Below the pieces are notes generated by a model. The model saw only the letters and a list, made by a program, of their open reading frames with translations. It did not search any database and was not told the DNA's origin. Positions 1 to 5,155 of a stretch of DNA of 9,320 bases are shown here, piece by piece. The DNA lies in NCBI GenBank assembly GCA_964388085.1, contig CAYLZW010000235.1, positions 1 through 9,320 on the forward strand, in the 5' to 3' direction. Each line of letters begins with the position of its first letter. The stretch's first letter is position 1. Origin of the DNA: CAYLZW01 sp964388085 (GTDB lineage: Bacteria; Myxococcota; UBA727; CAYLZW01). The translations under genes and the position numbers were made by a program.

Positions 1-750
1 CTCAAGGAGGGCACCTACCAGCCCTTCGAGATCTTCGTGCTCGTCGCCGTCATGATCCTGGTCATCGCCGCCATCGTGTTCATCGAGCGCGGGCAGCGCC
101 GTATCCCGGTGCAGTACGCCAAGCGCGTCGTGGGCAACAAGCAGTACGGCGGCCAGGCCACGCACCTGCCGCTCAAGGTGAACACCTCGGGCGTCATCCC
201 GCCCATCTTTGCCTCGTCGATCCTGATGTTCCCCGCGACCGCGGCCTCCTTCATCGAGGCGCCGTGGATGCAGTCGGTGAACCAGGCGCTCATGCCGGGC
301 ACGTGGCTGTACAACGCCGTCTTCGGCCTGTTCATCATCTTCTTCGCGTTCTTCTACACGGCCATGGTCTTCAACCCCGTCGACGTGGCGGACAACCTGA
401 AGAAGTTCGGTGGCTTCGTGCCGGGCATCCGGCCGGGTCGCGCGACCGCCGACTACATCGATCGCGTGCTCACCCGCGTCACGTTCGCGGGCGCGATCTA
501 CCTGACGGCCGTCTGCCTGTTGCCGACCATCATCCAGACCGCGGTCTCGAACCAGGTGCCCTTCTACTTCGGCGGCACGGGCCTGCTCATCGTCGTCGGC
601 GTCGCGCTCGACACCTCCCAGCAGATCGAAGGCCACCTGATCACGCGTCACTACGACGGGTTCGCTGGACCGAAGGGCCCGCGCATCCGCGGGCGCGCGC
701 GCACCAGCTCGTCGCCGTCGGCGGGCGAACCCATGCCGATCATCGGCTAG
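1..750 (+). CDS. secY: Protein translocase subunit SecY, C-terminal part (5' end outside window)
   Basis: SecY forms the protein-conducting channel of the inner-membrane Sec translocon with SecE and SecG. The reading frame is open from base 1, so the gene enters from the left; 249 codons remain of a protein usually near 440 residues. Visible are the membrane segments corresponding to TM6 to TM10 of E. coli SecY. Between TM6 and TM7 is the family signature ERGQRRIPVQYAKR and the HLPLKVNTSGVIPPIFASSI stretch. The cytosolic C5 loop follows, with FVPGIRPGRAT, whose Arg (codon 430-432) corresponds to the invariant loop arginine important for SecA-driven transport. The last helix region reads YFGGTGLLIVVGVALDTSQQ. 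A basic, Ser-rich tail of about 30 residues ends the protein. It is followed after 79 nt by adk, the standard spc-operon order. Identification is secure. Confidence 0.98.
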   Translation, partial: LKEGTYQPFEIFVLVAVMILVIAAIVFIERGQRRIPVQYAKRVVGNKQYGGQATHLPLKVNTSGVIPPIFASSILMFPATAASFIEAPWMQSVNQALMPGTWLYNAVFGLFIIFFAFFYTAMVFNPVDVADNLKKFGGFVPGIRPGRATADYIDRVLTRVTFAGAIYLTAVCLLPTIIQTAVSNQVPFYFGGTGLLIVVGVALDTSQQIEGHLITRHYDGFAGPKGPRIRGRARTSSSPSAGEPMPIIG

Positions 751-759
751 CGTCCTCCC

Positions 760-786
760 TGGGGAGGGCGGCTCGCTGCCTCCCCA
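760..786 (+). other. Hairpin between secY and adk
   Basis: The arms TGGGGAGG (760-767) and CCTCCCCA (779-786) are perfectly complementary, with an 11-nt loop. There is no T tract after it, so it is not a canonical intrinsic terminator. It could slow degradation or mark an RNA processing point between secY and adk. No function is shown. Confidence 0.4.
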
Positions 787-829
787 AGCGTGACGCCGGG
801 GAGCACAGCCAGGGCCAAGGAGCCAAGGG

Positions 830-1474
830 ATGCGACTGATCCTCTTCGGACCCCCGGGCGCAGGCAAAGGCACGCAGGCCAAGCAGCTCGAGGTCGCCAC
901 CGGGCGCCCGCAGCTCTCCACCGGAGACATGCTGCGGGCCGCGCGCAGGGAGGGCAGCGCGCTCGGCACCCAGGCAGCCACGTTCATGGACGCGGGCAAG
1001 CTCGTGCCTGACGAGGTCGTCATCGGCCTCATCGAGGAGCGCATCGAGAAGCCGGACGCCGGCAGCGGCTTCCTGCTGGACGGCTTCCCGCGCACCATCC
1101 CGCAGGCCGAGGCGCTCGAGCGCATGCTGCAGCAGAAGGGGCAGCGCATCGACCACGTCGTCAGCATCGAGGTGCCGGACGAGGACATCGTGCGCCGGCT
1201 GTCCGCGCGCCGCTCTTGCCCGAACGACGGCAGCGTCTACCACCTCGAGCACATGCCGCCGAAGCAGCCGGGTGTCTGCGACAAGTGCGGCAGCGCGCTC
1301 GTGCAGCGCGAGGACGACAAGCCCGAGACCATCAAGAAGCGGCTGGCCGCGTTCCACGAGCAGACGGCGCCGCTCAAGCGCTACTACGAGGAGCGGGGGC
1401 TCCTGCGCCCGGTCGACGGCACGCGCGCGCCGAACGACGTCACGGCAGCGATCCGGGCGGCCGTCAAGCTCTGA
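830..1474 (+). CDS. adk: Adenylate kinase
   Basis: Adenylate kinase interconverts ATP + AMP and 2 ADP in the cytoplasm, keeping adenylate pools balanced. The product is 214 residues, the usual length of the long (LID-containing) bacterial form. The P-loop GPPGAGKGT is at residues 7-15, the AMP-site region STGDMLRA at 30-37 and the FLLDGFPRT motif at 81-89. The LID domain (about 125-163) contains a zinc-site pattern: Cys130, Asp133, Cys150 and Cys153. The second cysteine of the usual four is replaced by Asp, so the site would be Cys3Asp, a ligand set known from Bacillus subtilis Adk. The ATG is preceded by AAGGAG at 817-822 with 7-nt spacing, which fixes the start. The gene is directly downstream of secY, as in most spc operons, but map and infA do not follow it here. 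Confidence 0.98.
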   Translation: MRLILFGPPGAGKGTQAKQLEVATGRPQLSTGDMLRAARREGSALGTQAATFMDAGKLVPDEVVIGLIEERIEKPDAGSGFLLDGFPRTIPQAEALERMLQQKGQRIDHVVSIEVPDEDIVRRLSARRSCPNDGSVYHLEHMPPKQPGVCDKCGSALVQREDDKPETIKKRLAAFHEQTAPLKRYYEERGLLRPVDGTRAPNDVTAAIRAAVKL

Positions 1475-1541
1475 ACGACCGATTGCGTCGCGGAGGCGAG
1501 CGGGAGAAGGGTGCGCGCGCGCACGGCGAGCTCTGTGCGGG

Positions 1542-1571
1542 ACCGTGTCGAGAGGAACCGTGTCGAGGGGA
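1542..1571 (+). repeat. Tandem 15-bp duplication containing a Shine-Dalgarno-like core
   Basis: Two adjacent 15-nt units, ACCGTGTCGAGAGGA (1542-1556) and ACCGTGTCGAGGGGA (1557-1571), differ at one base. Each ends in a purine-rich, Shine-Dalgarno-like core. The second copy lies 8 nt before the ATG at 1580, so it probably serves as the ribosome binding site of the FHA-GGDEF gene. The first would be a spare or decoy copy. Confidence 0.6.
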
Positions 1572-1579
1572 CGGGGGCC

Positions 1580-2509
1580 ATGTTCGAGCTGATCCAGAGT
1601 GACGAGGGGCCGGGGCCGCGCTGGGGCGACGAGACGCCCATCGTGGACCTCATGTCCTTGCCCGTCATCGACCCGACGAAGCGCCAGGCGTCGTTGTTGG
1701 TCATGAGCGGGCCCCGCGTCGGCGAGGTGCACCGCCTGACGCGCCGGCGCACGGTGCTCGGACGCGGCGGCGACGCGGACCTCATCCTCGAGGAACATGG
1801 GGTCAGCCGCCGGCACTGTGAGATTGAGGTCCGCGCTGAGCACGTCGTGCTGCGCGATCTCGAGTCGAAGAACGGCCTGTTCGTCAACGGCCTCGGCGTC
1901 GACGAGCACGTGCTCGAGGACGGCGACCGCATCACCATCGGCTCGAACCTGCTGCTCAAGTTCACGCTGCAGGACGAGCTCGACGAGCGCTTCCAGGAGA
2001 CGCTGCTCGAGTCGCTGACGACGGACCCGACCACGGGCGCGTACAACCGCCGCTTCTTCGTGCAGCGCCTCCGCGCCGAGTGCGCCTACGCGCGTCGTCA
2101 CGGGCAGCCGCTGGCGCTGCTCTTCTTGGATCTCGACCGCTTCAAGGCGGTCAACGACGGCTACGGCCACCCGGCGGGCGACTACGTGCTCCGCGAGGTG
2201 GTGACGATCCTGAAGGACGCGCTGCGCATGGAGGACATCGTCGCGCGCTATGGCGGCGAGGAGCTGACGGTGATCCTGCGCGGCAGCGCCGGCGAGCAGG
2301 CGCTCTTCGTCGCCGATCGCCTGCGGCGAAACGTCGAGCAGCACGCGTTCGTGCACGACGGGCAGCGCATCCCCGTCACGACCTCGATCGGCGTGGCGAC
2401 GCTGCTGCTCGACACCCGCGACACGCCGCAAGAGCTCCTGCAGGCGGCGGACGAGGCGCTCTACCGGGCGAAGGCAGACGGCCGCAACCGCGTCGTCGCC
2501 GCGGACTGA
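1580..2509 (+). CDS. FHA-GGDEF diguanylate cyclase (c-di-GMP synthesis)
   Basis: Predicted cytoplasmic 309-residue protein that makes cyclic di-GMP from two GTP and reads phospho-threonine. An N-terminal tail (1-39) precedes an FHA domain (about 40-125) with its conserved elements LGRG (60-63), SRRH (76-79) and SKNGLFVNG (96-104). A short helical linker leads to a GGDEF domain (about 149-306) with DLDRFKAVND (184-193), GHPAGD (196-201) and the active-site loop GGEEL (225-229). Five residues before that loop is R216-M-E-D219, the RxxD inhibitory site that binds product c-di-GMP. An in-frame GTG at 1511 would add 23 residues. I prefer the ATG at 1580 because it has GAGGGGA-like SD spacing of 8 nt and the extra residues look like translated leader DNA. 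Bdellovibrio DgcB has the same architecture, where a phosphorylated N-terminal tail engages the FHA domain. The tail here has Thr19 (GDETPIV) and Thr33 (DPTK). It lies 105 nt after adk and may be co-transcribed with it. Confidence 0.93.
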   Translation: MFELIQSDEGPGPRWGDETPIVDLMSLPVIDPTKRQASLLVMSGPRVGEVHRLTRRRTVLGRGGDADLILEEHGVSRRHCEIEVRAEHVVLRDLESKNGLFVNGLGVDEHVLEDGDRITIGSNLLLKFTLQDELDERFQETLLESLTTDPTTGAYNRRFFVQRLRAECAYARRHGQPLALLFLDLDRFKAVNDGYGHPAGDYVLREVVTILKDALRMEDIVARYGGEELTVILRGSAGEQALFVADRLRRNVEQHAFVHDGQRIPVTTSIGVATLLLDTRDTPQELLQAADEALYRAKADGRNRVVAAD

Positions 2510-2628
2510 GCGTTCGCGGCGAGCCGTTCGCGGCAGCGCGCTCTCGCTTCCGGCGCTCGAAGGCCGCTGCGGCGCCCCGCGTGATCGGGATCGTCGTCGA
2601 GCGCTCGCTCGTCTGGCAGTCTCGCTGC

Positions 2629-3486
2629 ATGCTTCGCTTCAGCTTCCTCTTCCTCGCGCTCGCCTTCGCTACCGCCTGCGACAACTGCGATCCGACGCCG
2701 CCGGCACCGGACGCCGGCGGCGAAGGCGAGGGCGAGGGCGAAGGCGAGGGCGAAGGAGAGGGCGAAGGAGAGGGCGAAGGAGAGGGCGAGGGCGAGGGCG
2801 AGGGCGAAGGTGAGGGAGAGGGAGAGGGAGAGGGAGAGGGAGACGACGCGGGCGTCAGCGACGCGGGCTTCGACGCGGGACCCACGCGCAGCGCCTGCAC
2901 GTCGTCGAGGGACTGCGAGGGCGCGCTGGTCTGCTCGGATCTGCGCGACGAGGAGACCGTCGTCGTGCCCTGGTGCCGGGCGCGCGATGACGACGCGGAA
3001 GGTGAGCTGCTCGCGCCCTGTGACGACGCCACGGACTGCGTGTCAGGGCTCTGCATGCCACGCGCGGGGACGTGCAGCGTCGCCTGTCAGGACTCGCTCG
3101 TGGACTGCGCCGGCGGCGTGTGTACCGCGTACCCGTTTGCCTCGGGTGACGGCGCGGCCACCTGGCTCTCCGTGTGCGCCGCCGGCTGCACCAGCGACGA
3201 CGACTGCGCACCCGGTCGGGTCTGCACCTACAACGGCAACCCGCTGACGAACGTGTTTGACGCCATCTGTGAGCTCCCGGCAGGCCCGAAGGAGCTCGGC
3301 GCCGCCTGCGCGAGCAACGCCGAGTGCCGGAGCGGGCTGTGCCTCGATGAGGGCTGCAGCCGCCCGTGCGCCGACGCCAGCCACTGCAGCGGCGGCGAGC
3401 CAGGGCACGCGATGACGTCGTGCGAGGCGCTCGAGGTCTTCGATCCCGCGGGGACCGGCAGCGCGTTCCTGAACGTCTGCCGGTAG
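2629..3486 (+). CDS. Cysteine-rich lipoprotein with a (Gly-Glu)20 stalk
   Basis: Unrecognised secreted protein of 285 residues. A short hydrophobic signal sequence (MLRFSFLFLALAFATAC) ends in a lipobox-like ATAC, so Cys17 is the likely lipidated residue, followed by Asp at +2. After a proline-rich linker come 20 Gly-Glu pairs (about residues 31-70), then DAGVSDAGFDAG. The folded part (about 85-285) is rich in cysteine and acidic residues. It repeats a loose motif of the form C-x5-C-x5-C, as in CTSSRDCEGALVC, CDDATDCVSGLC, CTSDDDCAPGRVC and CASNAECRSGLC, suggesting small disulphide-linked modules. Such proteins are common on myxobacterial surfaces, mostly without known function. The start is chosen because it gives a clean signal peptide. 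No good Shine-Dalgarno precedes it, and an in-frame GTG at 2581 is an alternative. The gene follows the GGDEF gene by 119 nt on the same strand. Confidence 0.85.
   Translation: MLRFSFLFLALAFATACDNCDPTPPAPDAGGEGEGEGEGEGEGEGEGEGEGEGEGEGEGEGEGEGEGEGEGDDAGVSDAGFDAGPTRSACTSSRDCEGALVCSDLRDEETVVVPWCRARDDDAEGELLAPCDDATDCVSGLCMPRAGTCSVACQDSLVDCAGGVCTAYPFASGDGAATWLSVCAAGCTSDDDCAPGRVCTYNGNPLTNVFDAICELPAGPKELGAACASNAECRSGLCLDEGCSRPCADASHCSGGEPGHAMTSCEALEVFDPAGTGSAFLNVCR
2719..2838 (+). repeat. Hexanucleotide repeat tract encoding (Gly-Glu)20
   Basis: Twenty consecutive 6-nt units of the form GGNGAR encode Gly-Glu. Unit types are ordered: mixed GGCGAA/GGCGAG at the left, three exact 12-mers GGCGAAGGAGAG at 2749-2784, and four exact GGAGAG units at 2815-2838 at the right. 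The right end is a pure purine run. Because the unit is 6 nt, slippage would lengthen or shorten the stalk two residues at a time without shifting the frame. Confidence 0.97.
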
Positions 3487-3690
3487 CGGGGGCTCGCCGC
3501 CTCGCCGCGGGCCCAGCGAGCGCAGCACCTTGAGGCACGTCGGCCCGTTGACTCGCCGGCGCCTCCGGTTGAGGTAGCGTTCGCCGCGGACGTCGAAGCG
3601 AGGCCGCAGGTCTGCCGGCGATTCGGGGCGAGGGGGCGGGGGGCGCGTTTGCGGCGCGGATAAACGTTTCACCAAATAGGAGAGAGCTCG
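3487..3690. other. Intergenic region before the collagen-like cytochrome gene
   Basis: 204 nt with no gene seen. It holds three G runs (3625-3628, 3632-3636, 3638-3643) separated by 3 and 1 nt. A short AT-rich segment follows, around GATAAACGTTTCACCAAATA (3659-3678), containing the palindrome AAACGTTT at 3662-3669. The AT-rich segment stands out from the GC-rich flanks and could be part of a promoter or operator, but I could not place a convincing -35/-10 pair. The ribosome binding site AGGAGAG (3678-3684) lies 6 nt before the ATG at 3691. Confidence 0.5.
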
Positions 3691-5142
3691 ATGACGATCA
3701 GGAAGGGGTTCATTCCGTTCGCGCTCACGGTCGGCTTGGCGGCGACGGTGGGCTGCGTGGGTCCGGAAGGCCCGCCCGGCGCCGACGGTGCCGATGGCGC
3801 GACGGGCGCGGCGGGCGCTGACGGTGCGGATGGCGCCGACGGCGCGGATGGTGCTGACGGCGCGGATGGCGCGGACGGTGCCGATGGCGTCGATGGCGTC
3901 GATGGCGTCGACGGCGCGCCCGGCGGCACGGTGGTCATCTCGGAGACGGCGCGGCGTGGGCTCGAGATCTCGCCCGTGGACATTGACGTCGTCGCGCTCG
4001 TGGAGTCGGGGCTGACCGGTGACGACATCGAGTCCATCGGCCGCGGCAGCTACCTCATCAACGCCATCGGTGACTGTATGGGCTGTCACTCGAACCCGGC
4101 GGACCCGTCCCAGTTCCTCTCGGGCGGCAACTCCTTCGGCCTCGGCGGCGGGAACGTCGTCTACACCCGCAACCTGACGCCGCACCCCACGTCGGGAATG
4201 ACGCTCACCGAGGACCAATTCGTCGAGACGCTGCGCACCGGCCGCGACTTCGACGACGCCACCGGCGCCAGCTCGCTGATGGTCATGCCGTGGCTGAACC
4301 TCCGCTGGCTGGCGGAGGACGACCTGCGCGATATGTACCGCTACCTGCGGCAGATCCCCCCCGTCGACAACGCCACCCCGCCGTCGATAAAGCCCGTCAT
4401 TCCGCCGGCCGCCGCGCCGACGCAGTTCACCGACGGTGAGGAGGTGCGCGCGCTGCCGAGCGGCGCGGAGGATCCCCTGCACGTGATCCGCGGCGTCGCC
4501 ATCAACCCGCTGGCCACTCCCGCCTCCTTCGACATCTGGAGCGCGGAGCAGCAGGCGATGTTCGGCCGCGGCAGCTACCTCGTCACGGCGGGCTCCTGCA
4601 ACGACTGCCACACCCCCGGCGTGGCCGGACGCGATCCCAGCAACGGCAACACCATCAACACGGCGGAGTTCCTGACCGGCGGCGTGCCGTGGGACGTGCC
4701 GCCGCCGCTCAGGCCGATCCTCGGGCAGACGCGCACCATGACCGCGAACCTGCTCGGCGACGAAAATGGGCTCACCCGCTCGTTCTTCGATTATCTGAAC
4801 ATCATCACCACCGGCATCAGCCGCCACGGCCAGCCGCTCGGTTGGCCGATGCCCATGACGCACGGCGATCTGACGCTGTGGGACCAGCAGTCGATCCACA
4901 CCTACCTGTCGGCGCTGCGCGGCAACACCACGCACGACCCGGCGACGCAGCCGGCCGCGCGCTTTTGTGACGACGACACCGACTGCGACCAGACCGACAA
5001 CGAGACCTGCAACACGGCCACGGGCGAGTGCGTCGGCGGCAGCTGCACGACCGACGAGGACTGCGGCGCCTGCCAGACCTGCGAAGGGACCTGCACGGCG
5101 CCCGCCGCGCTCGACTCCGGCTGTCCCGTCAGCGGGATCTGA
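3691..5142 (+). CDS. Dihaem cytochrome c lipoprotein with collagen-like stalk and Cys-rich tail
   Basis: Predicted envelope electron carrier of 483 residues. The signal sequence ends in TVGC, making Cys22 the likely lipidated residue. A collagen-like stalk of 18 Gly-X-Y triplets follows (24-77), mostly GAD with three GVD. Then come two cytochrome c domains, each introduced by a GRGSYL motif: haem 1 at C129-M-G-C132-H133 and haem 2 at C303-N-D-C306-H307, which points to an internal duplication. Candidate axial methionines lie in SLMVMPW (about 196-201) and PMPMTHGD (about 387-393). Residues 426-478 are a separate cysteine-rich segment with ten Cys and acidic CxxDxDC-like motifs similar to those of the upstream lipoprotein. 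The strong SD AGGAGAG with 6-nt spacing supports the ATG. The cytochrome part resembles the acceptor subunits of membrane-bound dehydrogenases. The partner is unknown, but the convergent neighbour is a PQQ-type propeller/cytochrome fusion. Confidence 0.9.
   Translation: MTIRKGFIPFALTVGLAATVGCVGPEGPPGADGADGATGAAGADGADGADGADGADGADGADGADGVDGVDGVDGAPGGTVVISETARRGLEISPVDIDVVALVESGLTGDDIESIGRGSYLINAIGDCMGCHSNPADPSQFLSGGNSFGLGGGNVVYTRNLTPHPTSGMTLTEDQFVETLRTGRDFDDATGASSLMVMPWLNLRWLAEDDLRDMYRYLRQIPPVDNATPPSIKPVIPPAAAPTQFTDGEEVRALPSGAEDPLHVIRGVAINPLATPASFDIWSAEQQAMFGRGSYLVTAGSCNDCHTPGVAGRDPSNGNTINTAEFLTGGVPWDVPPPLRPILGQTRTMTANLLGDENGLTRSFFDYLNIITTGISRHGQPLGWPMPMTHGDLTLWDQQSIHTYLSALRGNTTHDPATQPAARFCDDDTDCDQTDNETCNTATGECVGGSCTTDEDCGACQTCEGTCTAPAALDSGCPVSGI
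3760..3921 (+). repeat. Repeat tract encoding 18 Gly-X-Y triplets (collagen-like)
   Basis: In-frame 9-nt units encode GPE, GPP, GAD, GAD, GAT, GAA, then eight GAD, three GVD and one GAP. The DNA units are imperfect (GGCGCGGAT, GGTGCCGAT, GGCGTCGAT and similar). This suggests an older tract with selection for the protein sequence rather than very recent expansion. It encodes the stalk between the lipid anchor and the first haem domain. Confidence 0.93.
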
Positions 5143-5155
5143 TTCCGCTCCCGCT
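5131..5155. terminator. Possible bidirectional terminator hairpin at convergent gene ends
   Basis: The arms AGCGGGA (5131-5137) and TCCCGCT (5149-5155) are perfectly complementary, with an 11-nt loop. The hairpin spans the stop codon of the plus-strand cytochrome gene (5140-5142) and reaches the first base of the minus-strand stop (5155-5157), in a 12-nt convergent gap. There is no T tract in either direction, so termination is inferred mainly from position. Confidence 0.35.

Noticed and set aside
740..2431. 563-codon minus-strand open frame opposite adk and the GGDEF gene
   Set aside because: It lies exactly opposite two well-recognised genes, has a low-complexity Arg/Ala/Val-rich translation and no family resemblance. 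Long antisense frames are expected in GC-rich DNA.
2080..2628. Upstream extension of the EG-stalk lipoprotein frame
   Set aside because: It overlaps the GGDEF domain coding region in another frame and would bury the signal peptide. The ATG at 2629 gives a proper lipoprotein N-terminus.
2719..2838. CRISPR-like repeat array
   Set aside because: The units are contiguous 6-mers without spacers and are translated in frame within a protein.
2376..3056. Minus-strand frame encoding a long Ser-Pro repeat
   Set aside because: It is the reverse complement of the Gly-Glu hexamer tract. It lacks a signal peptide and overlaps the 3' end of the GGDEF gene.
3043..4935. 630-codon minus-strand open frame opposite the lipoprotein and cytochrome genes
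   Set aside because: Its translation is Arg-rich, with a repetitive AIDAID/AVRAI stretch that is only the complement of the collagen-like repeat.
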